Assembly: GCF_002245535.1 (NCBI RefSeq)
Contig: NZ_NKCN01000014.1
Location: 62,001 to 126,000 of the forward strand
Direction: 5' to 3'
Length of the DNA stretch: 64,000 nt
Source: Mycobacterium lehmannii
Lineage (GTDB): Bacteria > Actinomycetota > Actinomycetes > Mycobacteriales > Mycobacteriaceae
Shown here: piece by piece, positions 28,564 to 38,780 of the stretch
How positions within the stretch are numbered: the stretch's first letter is position 1
Layout of the letters: the number at the start of each line of letters is the position of its first letter
Program-made: the position numbers and the translations under genes
The notes under the pieces: generated by a model
The model's database searches: none
What the model was told of the DNA's origin: nothing
Seen by the model: the letters and a program-made list of their open reading frames with translations, nothing else

Positions 28564-29885
28564 TGATCCTCACCGGGCGCTCCGCGCTGGTCGCACTGGT
28601 GTGCGTCCTGCCGATCGCGGTCTCTCCCCGGCCCGCGTCCACGTTCGCCGTCCTGCTCGGTGCGCTCGTCGTACTGATCGCGCTCGACGCCGCCCTGGCG
28701 GGCAACACCCGCCGCGTGCGGTTCACCCGGTCCGGTGACACCACCGCCCGGCTTGGCCAAGACGTCACGGCCGTTCTGCACACCGATAACTCCGGCAGCC
28801 GGCGCATCAAGGGCGTCGTGCGCGACGCGTGGCCGCCGAGCGCGCGGGCCCATCCCCGTTTCCATCCGGTGAACCTGGCTGCGGGTCAACAACTTCGATT
28901 CCACACGACGCTGCGGCCGGTGCGCCGAGGCGACCAGGAATCGTCCTTGGTCACCGTCCGCGCCACCGGGCCGCTAGGGCTGGCCGGACGGCAGAGCTCG
29001 CACCGGGTGCCGTGGCGGATCCGGATTCTGCCGCCGTTCCTGTCCCGCAAGCACCTTCCCTCACGGCTGGCCAAACTTCGTGAGCTGGAAGGCAATACAC
29101 CTGTCCTGATTCGCGGGCAGGGCACCGAGTTCGACTCGCTGCGCGAATACGTGATCGGCGACGACGTCAGGTCGATCGACTGGCGCGCGTCCGCCCGCCG
29201 CGCCGACGTGGTGGTAAGAACGTGGCGCCCGGAACGGGACCAGCGCGTGGTGATCGTGCTCGACACCTCGCGCACGTCGGCGGGCCGCGTCGGCATCGAT
29301 CCCACCTCGAACGATCCGTCGGGGTGGCCGCGGCTGGACTGGTCGATGGACGCCGCGCTGCTGCTGGCCGCGCTGGCCTCGCGGGCAGGCGACCACGTCG
29401 ACTTCGTGGCCCACGACCGGGTCACCAGGGCCGCGGTGTTCAACGCCTCGCGTACCGAGCTGCTCGCTCAGCTGGTCGCGGCGATGGCCCCGATCGAGCC
29501 GGCGCTGATCGAATCCGATGCGGGGGCGATGGTCGCCGCGGTGCTGCGCCGCGTCCGCAGGCACGCGCTGGTGGTGCTGCTCACCGACCTCAACGCGTCA
29601 GCGCTCGACGAGGGCCTGATGAATGTGCTTCCGCAGCTGACGGCCAAGCATGCGGTGCTCGTCGCCGCAGTGGCCGATCCCCGGGTCGAGGCGCTTGCCG
29701 CAGGCCGCGCCGACGCCCCGCAGGTCTACGACGCCGCAGCGGCCGAACGGGCGCGCAACGAGCGGCGTGCCATCGCGTCTCGGCTGCGGCGCCGGGGCGT
29801 CGATGTGGTCGACGCCGCACCCGAGGAGCTGGCGCCCGCCTTGGCCGACCACTACCTGGCTCTCAAGGCCACCGGCCGCCTCTAA
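28563..29885 (+). CDS. DUF58 protein with vWA-like domain (Rv3693-like)
   Basis: 440 aa. Two hydrophobic segments near the N-terminus (about 6-40), then a beta-rich part, then the DUF58 signature GTEFDSLREYVIGDDVRSIDWRASAR, followed by a vWA-like MIDAS segment (VIVLDTSRTS). Such proteins are clients or partners of MoxR. The start shares a base with the MoxR stop. Convergent with the SpoIIM-like gene: the two stop codons overlap. Confidence 0.88.
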
Positions 29886-30874
29886 CCCACTGGGACGACG
29901 TCGGGTGCGTCCTCGACGTCTCCGGTCTCCCCGGCCCGCTCGGCCTTGCGCCCGAAGTAGAAGATGTAGGCCAGGAACGCGATCTCGGCGGCCACACCGA
30001 TGGCGATGCGCGCGGCGGTCGGCAACGGCGACGGCGTCACGAGCGCCTCGATGAGGCCCGAGACCAGCAGGACCGCCACCAGCCCGCCCGCCACCGCGCC
30101 GATCGCACGCCCCTGCTCGGCGAGCACCTGTCCGCGCGGCCGGTCACCCGGTGAGATCACGTTCCAGCCCAGCCGCATACCCGCCCCGGCAGCCAGAAAC
30201 ACCGCGGTCAGTTCGAGCAGCCCGTGCGGTGTGATCAGACCGAGGAAGATATCGCCTTTGCCCGCGCCGAACATCAGTCCCGCCGCCACACCGAGGTTCG
30301 CGGCGTTCTGGAACACCACGTAGGGAATCGGAATGCCGAGCAGGATCGCAAAGCCGAGGCACTGCAACGCAATCCACGCGTTGTTCACCCAAACCTGCAG
30401 CGCAAACGAGCCCGCCGGGTGCTCGCTGTAGTACGCCGCGAAGTCGTTGTTGACCATCTGGTCGATCTCGTCGGCCGTTCCGATCATGGCCCGCACTTCC
30501 GGGCTGCCCGAAACCCACACCGCGATCACGGCGGCCACCGCGAAGAACGCGAAGGCCGTGCTCAGCCACCACCACCGCGACCGATAGGCGACGACGGGGA
30601 ACGACACGGTCCAGAACCGCACGAACTCACGCCACAGCGGGGCGTGCGCGCCCGTCACCGCGGCTCGCGCCTGCGCGACCAGCCCCGAGAGCCGGCCGAC
30701 GATCACCGGGTCCGCGTTCGCGGTGCGCACGATCGACAGGTGCGTCGACACGCGCTGGTAAAGATCGACCAGCTCGTCGACCTCGGGTCCGGTGAGCTCT
30801 CGACGCCGCTTGATCAGGTGCTCGAGCCGGTCCCACGTCGGACGGTGCGCGAGCACGAACGCGTCGACATCCAC
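29882..30874 (-). CDS. Stage II sporulation protein M-like membrane protein (Rv3694c-like)
   Basis: 330 aa. About 6 TMs in two groups (residues about 100-125 and 180-310), with WVNNAWIALQCLGFAILLGIP and the conserved LITPHGLLELTAVFLA typical of the SpoIIM family, which in non-spore-formers is linked to cell-envelope remodelling. GTG 30874 is placed by a TAGGAT box 7 bases upstream (leaderless) and by the family start DVDAFV. Divergent from the RDD gene, with 28 bases between. Confidence 0.88.
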   Translation of the reverse strand: MDVDAFVLAHRPTWDRLEHLIKRRRELTGPEVDELVDLYQRVSTHLSIVRTANADPVIVGRLSGLVAQARAAVTGAHAPLWREFVRFWTVSFPVVAYRSRWWWLSTAFAFFAVAAVIAVWVSGSPEVRAMIGTADEIDQMVNNDFAAYYSEHPAGSFALQVWVNNAWIALQCLGFAILLGIPIPYVVFQNAANLGVAAGLMFGAGKGDIFLGLITPHGLLELTAVFLAAGAGMRLGWNVISPGDRPRGQVLAEQGRAIGAVAGGLVAVLLVSGLIEALVTPSPLPTAARIAIGVAAEIAFLAYIFYFGRKAERAGETGDVEDAPDVVPVG

Positions 30875-30902
30875 GCGGTGAATCCTAGTAGCGTTGGCGC
30901 TT

Positions 30903-31766
30903 ATGGTCTGGCAGCAGGAACCCGTCGTGACCGGCGACGCGGTGGTCCTCGACGTCCAGATCGCCCAGCTCCCCGTGCGTGCAGTCGCCGCGCTGATCGA
31001 CATCACCGTGGTGTTCCTGCTCTACCTGATCGGCATCCTGCTCTTTAGCCTGACGCTGACCCAGTTGGACCCTGCGCTGTCGGCGGCCGTGCTGATCATT
31101 TTCACCGTGCTCGCCCTGCTCGGATATCCGCTCATTTTCGAGACCGCGACCCGGGGGCGTTCGCTGGGCAAGATGGCGATGGGCCTTCGGGTGGTGTCCG
31201 AAGACGGCGGCCCAGAACGGTTCCGGCAGGCGTTCTTCCGCGCGCTGTCCGGCGTGATCGAGATCTGGATGCTGGCCGGTGGTCCGGCGGTGATCAGCAG
31301 CCTGGTGTCGGCCAAAGGGAAGCGGCTCGGTGACATCTTCGCGGGCACCATCGTGATCAGTGAGCGCACACCGCGGATGTCGCCTCCCCCGCCGATGCCG
31401 CCGCAGTTGGCGTGGTGGGCATCGTCGTTGCAGCTCTCCGGGCTGCAGCGGGAACAGGCTGAGCTGGCGCGCCAGTTCCTCGGTCGCGCAGCGCAATTGC
31501 ATCCAACGGTGCGCGATCAGATGGCGTACCGCATCACCGCCGACGTCGTCGCGCAGATCTCCCCGCCCCCGCCTCCGGGGACACCGCCGCACCTGGTGCT
31601 CGCCGCGGTGCTGGCCGAGCGCCACCGCCGCGAACTGGCCCGCCTGCAGGTGACGCCTGCACCGCCGCCATGGCCCGGGCCTCCACCGTCGCCCGGTGGG
31701 TATTCATCACCACCGCAGCGGTATTCGGCGCCACCCGATCCCGGCGGCTTCGCACCACCGGGCTGA
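30903..31766 (+). CDS. RDD-family membrane protein (Rv3695-like)
   Basis: 287 aa. The RDD domain spans about 15-150 with two or three TMs, R-A-x-A-x-x-I-D near residue 29 and the GRSLGKMAMGLRV motif. A long Pro-rich cytosolic tail (PPPPPGTPPH, then PGGYSSPPQRYS) ends the protein. ATG 30903 is placed after a TAGCGT box. Genes of this type travel with SpoIIM/MoxR clusters; function unclear. Confidence 0.82.
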   Translation: MVWQQEPVVTGDAVVLDVQIAQLPVRAVAALIDITVVFLLYLIGILLFSLTLTQLDPALSAAVLIIFTVLALLGYPLIFETATRGRSLGKMAMGLRVVSEDGGPERFRQAFFRALSGVIEIWMLAGGPAVISSLVSAKGKRLGDIFAGTIVISERTPRMSPPPPMPPQLAWWASSLQLSGLQREQAELARQFLGRAAQLHPTVRDQMAYRITADVVAQISPPPPPGTPPHLVLAAVLAERHRRELARLQVTPAPPPWPGPPPSPGGYSSPPQRYSAPPDPGGFAPPG

Positions 31767-31782
31767 GGGAGTCCACCCGATA

Positions 31783-33117
31783 TCAACCGGTGATCCAGTT
31801 GCCGTGGAAGCCGTAGGGAACCCGTTGCGGTAGCGCGATTCTCGCTACCGGCGGACCGGCGAAGTCGGCGGCATCGATGATGACGAGATCGCTGCCGTCG
31901 CGCGCAGGATCGTATACGTAGCCGAGGTACCAGCCGCTGCTCTCGTCGGCGGCACCCGATGACGACGGAACGAACACCGCCTCACCTGGGCCGCCGGGTG
32001 CACCGGGGGTTCCGAATGCATGCTCGACCGCGTGGCCCGTGGTCAGGTCGTAGCGCAGCAGACGACCGTCGCCGACCACCACGGTGTAGCGCGCGGGCAG
32101 TGTCGCCAGCCGGTCGTCGATGCGCGGGAACTCGACCGGGCGGTCGTCGAGTTGGCGCTCGGTGACGGTGTCGGCCGACAGGTCGATCGTCCACGTCCAC
32201 AGCACAGCGTCGGCCTCGAAACCATCGGTGCCACGCCACAACTCGGGATATCGGACCGCCTGCAGCACAATCGAACTCCCGTCGTCGTAGGCGTTGGCGA
32301 CGTGGAAGACGTAGCAGGGTTCGATGTCGAACCACCGCACCTCGCCGAAGGGGTCATCGCGGCGCAGCACACCGAGGCGGGCGCCGTAGTCGTCGTTCCA
32401 GCGGTAGGGCATCTCGTCGTTGCCCTTCATCGCGATGTCGAAGTCGAACACGATCGGCAGATCCATGAACACCACGTGGGAAGCGGTCAGGGCGAAGTCG
32501 TGCATCATCGTCAGGGCGGGCACCTCGAGCGGCCGGTTGACGGTCAATTCGCCGTTGGCATCGGCGCGGTGGTAGGTGACGTGCGGCGCAAAGATGTTGC
32601 CGTATCCGAAGAAGTGCAGTTCGCCGGTCCGCGGGCAGATCTTGGGGTGAGCGGTCATGGAGTCCTGCAGCTTGCCGCCGAAGTCGTACGCGCCGACCGT
32701 CTCCAAATCGTTGGTGATCTCGTAGGGCAGCGACGATTCCACGAGTGCCAGCGTTTTGCCCGCGTGGTTGACGACGTGGGTGTTGGCCACACTCGAGCGC
32801 AGGTTGCGGGTGCCATCGGCGTTGTAAAGTCCGAAGTCCTCGATGAAGCTGTCGGTGCGCACCCAGCGGTTGCGATACCACTTGGCGCGGCCGTCCTCGA
32901 TACGGACGCCGTGGATCATGCCGTCGCCGGTGAACCAGTGCGCGGCGGCCTGGCGCGGGTTCGGGCCGTTGCGCAGATACCAACCGTCGAGTTCGGCCGG
33001 GATGGCGCCCTTTACGGGCAGGTCGTACTCGGTCAGTTCGTCTGCGACGGGCGCATAGTTGCCGCGCCTGAAGAACTCGTCCGCGCCGAAGAGCGTGGAT
33101 TCCGTCGTCTCGGTCAT
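31783..33117 (-). CDS. Carotenoid cleavage oxygenase family enzyme
   Basis: 444 aa seven-bladed beta-propeller dioxygenase. Iron-ligand histidines occur in MTAHPKI, MMHDFALT, FHVANAYDD and near the end GFHGNW, the four-His pattern of carotenoid or stilbene cleavage enzymes; these split a double bond with O2 and Fe(II). AAGGAGA lies about 4 bases before ATG 33117, which excludes a longer start. Divergent from a PadR regulator with a repeat-rich operator between. Substrate (carotenoid, lignostilbene or other) cannot be read from sequence. Confidence 0.9.
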   Translation of the reverse strand: MTETTESTLFGADEFFRRGNYAPVADELTEYDLPVKGAIPAELDGWYLRNGPNPRQAAAHWFTGDGMIHGVRIEDGRAKWYRNRWVRTDSFIEDFGLYNADGTRNLRSSVANTHVVNHAGKTLALVESSLPYEITNDLETVGAYDFGGKLQDSMTAHPKICPRTGELHFFGYGNIFAPHVTYHRADANGELTVNRPLEVPALTMMHDFALTASHVVFMDLPIVFDFDIAMKGNDEMPYRWNDDYGARLGVLRRDDPFGEVRWFDIEPCYVFHVANAYDDGSSIVLQAVRYPELWRGTDGFEADAVLWTWTIDLSADTVTERQLDDRPVEFPRIDDRLATLPARYTVVVGDGRLLRYDLTTGHAVEHAFGTPGAPGGPGEAVFVPSSSGAADESSGWYLGYVYDPARDGSDLVIIDAADFAGPPVARIALPQRVPYGFHGNWITG

Positions 33118-33150
33118 GGGATCTCCTTGTGTGCAGCGATAGGGCCACAC

Positions 33151-33190
33151 TGACATGTCAATAGTGACCTGTCAATAGTGGATGTACGAT
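33151..33190. promoter_or_regulatory. PadR operator and leaderless promoter
   Basis: TGACATGTCA (33151-33160) is a perfect palindrome. TGTCAATAGTG is repeated at 33156-33166 and 33170-33180, a 14-base period. TACGAT (33185-33190) lies 6 bases before GTG 33197. The repeats sit between the oxygenase and padR starts and probably bind PadR. Confidence 0.65.
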
Positions 33191-33196
33191 TACGCG

Positions 33197-33721
33197 GTGA
33201 GTTTGCGAATCGCCGCGCTGGGCCTGCTCGCCGAGAAGCCGGGCAGCGGATACGACCTGCTGAAGCTCTTCGAGGAATCGCTGGCCAATGTCTGGCCCGC
33301 CACCCAGAGCCAGCTCTACGGCGAGCTGAACAAGCTCGCCGATGCCGGGCTGATCGAGGTCGCCGCGATCGGCCCGCGGGGACGCAAGGAGTACCAGATC
33401 ACCGACGCGGGGCGAGCCGAACTGCGGCGGTGGATCAGCAACCCCCAGGACGATCCGCCTTTTCGCAGTACGAGCCTTCTGCGGGTTTTCCTGCTCGGCG
33501 AGATCCCCCGCGAGCAGGCGCGCGCGCAACTGACGGAGATGGCCGAACGTGCCGACGCCGAGGTCAAGCGCCTCGAAGCGCTGCGCGACTCGATCGACTG
33601 GGGCGACGACGAGAGGCCGGACTTCGGGCTGGCGGCCCTGGACTACGGACTGCGTATGCACACGATGCACGCGGAGTGGGCCCGTTCGGTGATCGGGCAG
33701 ATCGACGCCCACATCGGCTAG
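33197..33721 (+). CDS. PadR-family transcriptional regulator
   Basis: 174 aa. N-terminal winged helix: SLRIAALGLLAEKPGSGYDLLK, SQLYGELNKLADAGLIE and the wing GRKEYQITDAGRAELRRW; a helical C-terminal dimerisation domain follows (AQLTEMAERADAEVKRLEAL). GTG 33197 is preferred over ATG 33182 because TACGAT lies 6 bases upstream, as in leaderless genes, and SLRIAALG is the usual PadR start. Likely controls itself and the divergent carotenoid-oxygenase gene. Confidence 0.87.
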   Translation: MSLRIAALGLLAEKPGSGYDLLKLFEESLANVWPATQSQLYGELNKLADAGLIEVAAIGPRGRKEYQITDAGRAELRRWISNPQDDPPFRSTSLLRVFLLGEIPREQARAQLTEMAERADAEVKRLEALRDSIDWGDDERPDFGLAALDYGLRMHTMHAEWARSVIGQIDAHIG

Positions 33722-33785
33722 ATCGACTGACCCGAAGAGCCGCCTCGTCGGAATACGCCCGGCGGGCAGGGTGTACGGATTGAGT

Positions 33786-34658
33786 ATGCAAACCTTGCCG
33801 CTGGGCACAATCCATGTCGGACGCGTCGGCTTCGGCGCGATGCAACTGCCAGGTCCGGGTGTCTTCGGACCTCCGCGCGATCGCGAGCAGGCGCTGGCCG
33901 TGCTGCGTCGGGTGGTCGAGCTCGGTATCAACCACATCGACACCTCGCAGTTCTACGGACCCGACGTCGCCAATGAACTGATTCGCGAGGCGCTGCATCC
34001 TTACCCCGCCGATCTCGCTCTGGTCAGCAAGGTGGGTGCTCGCCGCGACGACGTCGGCGCGTGGCTGCCCGCACAGCAGCCCGACGAACTGCGGGCCGAC
34101 ATCGAAAAGAACCTCCGCACGCTCGAGACCGACCGGCTGGCGGCGGTCAACCTGCGCATCCATTCCGACGACCCCACTGCGGCGGCGGTGGTCGACCGGG
34201 AGCTGTTCGACCGGCAGCTGACCGCGATGATCAAGGCGCGCGACGAAGGTCTGATCGGCGGCATCGGGTTGAGCGGCGTCGGCGTCGACCATCTGCGGAT
34301 CGCGCTGGACCGCACCGAGATCGTCTGTGTGCAGAACGCCTACAACCTCATCGACCGCAGCTCGCAGCCGGTGCTCGACGCGTGTATCGAGCGCGGTATC
34401 GCGTTCGTGCCGTTCTTCCCGCTGGGCTCGGGCTTCGTCGCCGACAACCCGGTGTTGGGGCATCCGGCGGTCAAGCTGGAGGCCGAAAAGCTCGGGCACA
34501 CACCGGCCCAGATCGTGCTCGCGTGGACGCTGAACGTCGCACCGAACGTGCTGCTGATCCCCGGCACGTCGTCGGTGGCCCATCTCGAGGAGAACACGGC
34601 GGTCGCCGGCATCGAACTCGACGACGAAACCAAACGCGACCTCGACGCCGCCGGCTAA
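33786..34658 (+). CDS. Aldo/keto reductase
   Basis: 290 aa TIM-barrel NADPH enzyme. Catalytic tetrad visible: Asp and Tyr in HIDTSQFYG, Lys in LVSKVGA and His in NLRIHSDD; the NADPH loop is LIPGTSS near the C-terminus. It probably reduces an aldehyde or ketone; substrate unknown. ATG 33786 was chosen over GTG 33771. The stop overlaps the glycerol kinase stop (convergent). Confidence 0.88.
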   Translation: MQTLPLGTIHVGRVGFGAMQLPGPGVFGPPRDREQALAVLRRVVELGINHIDTSQFYGPDVANELIREALHPYPADLALVSKVGARRDDVGAWLPAQQPDELRADIEKNLRTLETDRLAAVNLRIHSDDPTAAAVVDRELFDRQLTAMIKARDEGLIGGIGLSGVGVDHLRIALDRTEIVCVQNAYNLIDRSSQPVLDACIERGIAFVPFFPLGSGFVADNPVLGHPAVKLEAEKLGHTPAQIVLAWTLNVAPNVLLIPGTSSVAHLEENTAVAGIELDDETKRDLDAAG

Positions 34659-36181
34659 TCGACGTCGACCCAGTCCAGGGTGCGCTGCACCGCTTTCTGC
34701 CAACCGGCATAACCGGATTCGCGCTGCTCGTCGCTCCACGACGGCGTCCAGCGCTTGCCTTCCTGCCAGTTGGCCCGCAGGTCGTCTGCGTTCTCCCAGA
34801 ACCCGACCGCCAAGCCGGCAGCATAGGCCGCGCCCAGCGCAGTGGTCTCGGCGACGACGGGCTTGACCACGTCGACACCGAGCACGTCGGCCTGGATCTG
34901 CATGCACAGATCGTTGGCGGTGATACCGCCGTCGACCTTGAGAAGCTCCATGTGCACACCGGAATCGGCTTCCATCGCGTCGACGACGTCACGGCTCTGG
35001 TAGCAGATCGCCTCCAGTGTCGCGCGGGCCAGGTGCGCGTTCGTGTTGTACCGCGACAGCCCGACGATCGCGCCGCGGGCATCCGAACGCCAGTACGGCG
35101 CAAAGAGTCCGGAGAACGCAGGCACGAAGTAGACGCCCCCGTTGTCGTCGACCTGGCGGGCCAGAGACTCGCTCTGCGCCGCGCCGCTGATGATGCCGAG
35201 CTGATCACGCAGCCACTGCACGGCCGAACCGGTGACCGCGATCGAACCCTCAAGGGCGTAAACGGGTTTCGCGTCGCCGAACTGGTAGCACACCGTGGTC
35301 AACAGCCCGTTGTCCGACCGGACGATCTTCTCGCCGGTGTTGAGAAGAAGGAAATTGCCTGTGCCGTAGGTGTTCTTGGCCTCGCCCGCACTCAGGCACA
35401 CCTGCCCGACCATGGCCGCCTGCTGGTCGCCGAGCGCTCCGGTCAGCGGCACCTGGCCGGCAAGGGGCCCGTCGTCGCGGGTAATGCCGTAGGACTCCGG
35501 GCAGGACGACGGCTTGATCTCCGGCAGCATCTGCCGCGGTATGTCGAAGAACGACAACAACTCGTCGTCCCAGTCGAGCGTTTCCAGGTTCATCAGCATG
35601 GTGCGGCTGGCGTTGGTGACGTCGGTGACGTGCACCCCGCCGCGGGTCCCTCCGGTCAGGTTCCACAACACCCACGAGTCCGGAGTCCCGAACAGCGCGT
35701 CGCCGTTCTCGGCGTCGCGCCGTACGCCGTCGACGTTCTCCAGAATCCATTGGACCTTGCCCGCCGAGAAGTAGGTCGCAGGCGGCAGGCCGGCCTTGCC
35801 GCGGATCACGTCGCCGCGACCGTCGCGGTCCAGTGCCGAGGCGATGCGGTCGGTGCGGGTGTCCTGCCACACGATCGCGTTGTAATACGGTCTGCCGGTC
35901 CGCTTGTTCCACACCAGCGCCGTCTCGCGCTGGTTCGTGATGCCGAGCGCGGCGAGGTCGGTCGCCGACAAGTTCGTCTTGTTGAGCGCGGACATGAGGA
36001 CGGCCGCGGTGCGCTCCCAGATCTCGACGGGATTGTGCTCGACCCACCCGGCTTTCGGCAGGATCTGTTCGTGCTCGAGCTGATGGCGACCGATCTCGGC
36101 GCCGCCGTGGTCGAAGATCATGCATCGAGTACTGGTGGTGCCCTGATCGATCGCGGCGATGAACTCGGCGTTTCCGGCCAA
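34655..36181 (-). CDS. glpK: Glycerol kinase
   Basis: 508 aa, normal length. FGGY-family ATPase that makes glycerol 3-phosphate from glycerol and ATP. Seen: the N-terminal phosphate-1 motif [47 protein letters not shown] and [11 protein letters not shown]. The start is TTG with a very good ribosome site (GAGGGGAG 6 bases upstream). Positional match to Rv3696c. Convergent overlap with the aldo/keto reductase gene. Confidence 0.95.
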   Translation of the reverse strand: MAGNAEFIAAIDQGTTSTRCMIFDHGGAEIGRHQLEHEQILPKAGWVEHNPVEIWERTAAVLMSALNKTNLSATDLAALGITNQRETALVWNKRTGRPYYNAIVWQDTRTDRIASALDRDGRGDVIRGKAGLPPATYFSAGKVQWILENVDGVRRDAENGDALFGTPDSWVLWNLTGGTRGGVHVTDVTNASRTMLMNLETLDWDDELLSFFDIPRQMLPEIKPSSCPESYGITRDDGPLAGQVPLTGALGDQQAAMVGQVCLSAGEAKNTYGTGNFLLLNTGEKIVRSDNGLLTTVCYQFGDAKPVYALEGSIAVTGSAVQWLRDQLGIISGAAQSESLARQVDDNGGVYFVPAFSGLFAPYWRSDARGAIVGLSRYNTNAHLARATLEAICYQSRDVVDAMEADSGVHMELLKVDGGITANDLCMQIQADVLGVDVVKPVVAETTALGAAYAAGLAVGFWENADDLRANWQEGKRWTPSWSDEQRESGYAGWQKAVQRTLDWVDVD

Positions 36182-36217
36182 CTCGCACTCCCCTCTTGCT
36201 GCGGTCCGTCGTCCATC

Positions 36218-37051
36218 ATGGACTACATGGCCGAAATGCCCGCCGGGATTGCAGCCGGAACGCTGAGCGCATCCAAGATCGACCGCATGCCGCGCGGCGG
36301 ACCCGACGCGTCATGCCTGGACCGCCTGTTGCAAACCGATCGGCTCGAGTATCTGGACCGCGCCTCCGACGCGTCGGTCGACGCCGCCCGCAAGCGCAGC
36401 GTGATCCGCGCGCTCGAGTGGACCGGAGGATGCTTCGGCAGCACCGAGCGGTTCGCCGAGATCGCCCTCGCCGAGGTCGAGGACGTCGCGGACCCTAAGA
36501 TCCTCGAACTCGGCGCGGGTCACGGGGCGCTGTCGCGCACGCTGCTCGACTGGCACCCCTCGGCGCGGTTGACCGTCACCGACGTCGACGCGGCGAACGT
36601 GACGGCGATGGCCGCCGGCGACCTCGGGCAGAATCCCCGCGCGACTGTCCGTGAGATGGATGCCGCGGCGATCGACGCCCCTGATGCCTCGTTCGACCTC
36701 GCGGTGTTCGCGCTGTCGTTTCACCACCTGCCGCCGGCCGCGGCGGCGCGGGCGATCTCGGAAGGCACCCGGGTGGCAGCCAAGCTGGTCGTCATCGATC
36801 TGCCGCGACCGCCGTCGCCGCTGCATCTGGTGCGCCTGGCGACCATGCTGCCGTTCGTTCCATTGCTGCCGTTCGTACACGACGGCGTGATCAGCTCGCT
36901 GCGCTCTTACAGTCCGTCGGCGCTGCGGGCGCTGGCCGCGTATGCCGACCCCGCGATCGCGGTCGAGCTACGCGGCGGATTGTTGAGCCCTCAGGTCGTC
37001 GTGGCTCAACGCGGCGCCCCGGATCCGTTGCGACCGAACGGCCAACGCTGA
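36218..37051 (+). CDS. Class I SAM-dependent methyltransferase
   Basis: 277 aa. SAM motif [16 protein letters not shown], acidic TVTDVDAAN, and [15 protein letters not shown]. Small-molecule methyltransferase of the UbiE/Methyltransf_11 type; substrate unknown. ATG 36218 or 36227 are both possible, neither with a clear ribosome site. The longer frame upstream is only read-through of noncoding sequence opposite glpK. Its end overlaps a tiny minus-strand frame. Confidence 0.78.
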   Translation: MDYMAEMPAGIAAGTLSASKIDRMPRGGPDASCLDRLLQTDRLEYLDRASDASVDAARKRSVIRALEWTGGCFGSTERFAEIALAEVEDVADPKILELGAGHGALSRTLLDWHPSARLTVTDVDAANVTAMAAGDLGQNPRATVREMDAAAIDAPDASFDLAVFALSFHHLPPAAAARAISEGTRVAAKLVVIDLPRPPSPLHLVRLATMLPFVPLLPFVHDGVISSLRSYSPSALRALAAYADPAIAVELRGGLLSPQVVVAQRGAPDPLRPNGQR

Positions 37052-37122
37052 TAGCCGAGCTCGATGAAGGCATCGAGCACGTCGTACAGACCCGGATGGC
37101 GCGCCAGCAGAGACCCAATCAT
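37006..37122 (-). CDS. Small orphan frame, possible gene or gene remnant
   Basis: 38 aa reading GSLLARHPGLYDVLDAFIEL then [10 protein letters not shown], which looks like real protein (amphipathic helix then aromatic turn), and in-frame codons continue upstream to TTG or GTG. Could be a short gene or the C-terminus of a lost one. No ribosome site before the ATG. Overlaps the end of the methyltransferase gene. Confidence 0.3.
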   Translation of the reverse strand: MIGSLLARHPGLYDVLDAFIELGYQRWPFGRNGSGAPR

Positions 37123-37178
37123 CCTCACGCCGAGGGTGATACCCGTCTTTTCACTTGTCAAACGTCAATCGGTGCAGG

Positions 37179-38318
37179 TCAGGTTCGCGGACGGGTGAAC
37201 CGATGTAGAAGCCACGCAACCGGAATCGTCAGTATCAGTGTCACGACGAACAACACCACCACCGAACCGGTGTACACCCGCCACTGCAGCACCGACACCA
37301 TCGCGATCTCCATCACGATCACGTGCAGCAGGAAGATCTCGTAGGAGATCTCACCGAGCCACACCATCGGCCTGCTGCTGAGTAGCCCTGCGTACCAGCC
37401 CGTGTCGCCGAGGGCCAACGGCGCGACAACCAGCGTCGCGATCGCCGCGTAGAACATCACCTTGGCGATGTCCTCTCCGAGATCGAGCGCAGGAGCGTCG
37501 ATGCGCCCGGCGATCGGCGTCGACACCACCAGGTACGCCGCCACCGCCAGCGGCAGTGCGACCACTGCATAACACCGAAAACCGGTGCGCGCCAGCACGC
37601 TGAGGGCCATACCGCCCACGAACCACACGAGGTAGTGCGGAAGCCACAACCCCGCGCCGTTGGGCAGCCAGTCCGTTGTGTGGATGACCAAGAGCCACAG
37701 CGGGCTCAGCGCACCCAGCACCGCCAGCGCGGCCAGCAGTACACCGGGGCGCCACTTACGCCGGCACAGGATGATCAGCAGTAGGTAGGCCAGCACCGGC
37801 AGCGCCGCGTAGAACGCCACTTCGACCGCGAGACTCCACATCTGGGTCAACCCTTGATGCATGTATGCGGTGATGTACTCGCGGCTGTAGATCTGGGTGA
37901 GCGTGAGGTTGCGGAACAGGCCGTGCCAGGTGTGGCCGGGATTGGGCTCGATGGGCCGGAACTCGTACAGCGCGAACGCCAGCAACACCGTCACCGCATA
38001 GGCCGGCATGATGCGCCGCACCCGATTTCGGGCGTACCGGCGTATCGGTGGCGGCGCGGCACCCGTCGCCGTCGCGCGCACCCATCCGTTGAACAATAGA
38101 AACCCCGACAGTACGAAGAAGATCGCGACGCCGATCTCCATACGTGCGAACATCAGCCCGACGTATCCGCGGTTGTAGGCGCCGGTGCCGTACGCGGCAT
38201 GGGTGGCCATGACCAGCAATGCGGCGACGGCTCGAATACCGGTGAGCGATGCGACGCGGTCGACCCGCGAGACCTGTTCCAGGCCTCCTTGGTCGACGTC
38301 GCTCGGTGCCGAGCTCAC
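37179..38318 (-). CDS. Acyltransferase family 3 membrane protein (OafA-like)
   Basis: 379 aa with about 10 TMs. The N-terminal signature SLTGIRAVAALLVMATH with the catalytic-type His, then FFVLSGFLLFNGW and RRIMPAYAV, are characteristic of acyltransferase-3 enzymes that O-acylate sugars or lipids from the cytosolic side. GTG 38318 has a CATACT box 6 bases upstream, so leaderless. Substrate unknown; mycobacterial relatives modify envelope glycolipids. Confidence 0.87.
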   Translation of the reverse strand: MSSAPSDVDQGGLEQVSRVDRVASLTGIRAVAALLVMATHAAYGTGAYNRGYVGLMFARMEIGVAIFFVLSGFLLFNGWVRATATGAAPPPIRRYARNRVRRIMPAYAVTVLLAFALYEFRPIEPNPGHTWHGLFRNLTLTQIYSREYITAYMHQGLTQMWSLAVEVAFYAALPVLAYLLLIILCRRKWRPGVLLAALAVLGALSPLWLLVIHTTDWLPNGAGLWLPHYLVWFVGGMALSVLARTGFRCYAVVALPLAVAAYLVVSTPIAGRIDAPALDLGEDIAKVMFYAAIATLVVAPLALGDTGWYAGLLSSRPMVWLGEISYEIFLLHVIVMEIAMVSVLQWRVYTGSVVVLFVVTLILTIPVAWLLHRFTRPRT

Positions 38319-38453
38319 CCGGCCAGTATGCCGGTCAGGCGCGGCCTCAGGTGGCCATCACCACGCGTTCGTTCGGCACGCAGTGCGTCATCTTCAACCC
38401 CTCGACATCACGCGGGCCGTTCTTGCCGAGGTTCTGTCGGCGCTTTCCTCGTC

Positions 38454-38741
38454 CTATGAAAGAGTCTGGGATTTCAGCGGTTCCAGGTCGCGCACATCGT
38501 CGACCGAGATCCCGAGGCCTTCGCCGACCCGGAGGCCGAGTTCGTCGTCGCACATGAAGAAGTGCCACACCATCCGCTCCTGCACTTCACGGGCGGCATC
38601 GGAGATGTTGGTGACGAAATTGGCGACCAGGTCGTCTTTCTCCCACTGCTCCATCAACTGGTAGCGCTGGCCGGCCTGCTCGTAGTCGTTGGTGCGCGAA
38701 ATGCGTTTGCGCGTCAGGCGCCCCGAGATCTCCAGGCCCAC
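38454..38741 (-). pseudogene. Catalase C-terminal fragment
   Basis: 95 codons matching the end of a heme catalase: NDYEQAGQRYQLMEQWEKDD, then LVANFVTNI and AAREVQERMVWHFFMCD, the terminal helices of clade 3 catalases. The heme-binding core (about 400 residues) is missing, and the frame opens only shortly upstream of 38741 before the next gene begins. It cannot be an active enzyme; most likely a deletion remnant. Confidence 0.7.
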
Positions 38742-38780
38742 GTCGTCGCTAACCTCGCCGCCTACCCACCGGCGCCGGCA

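Noticed and set aside
34061..36217. Long frame upstream of the methyltransferase start
   Set aside because: It runs antisense to glpK and inside the aldo/keto reductase gene; composition is shadow-like.
38347..38568. 73-aa minus-strand frame ending THCVPNERVVMAT
   Set aside because: Overlaps the catalase remnant in another frame; first half is Arg-rich shadow sequence. The tail looks protein-like but is too short to call.
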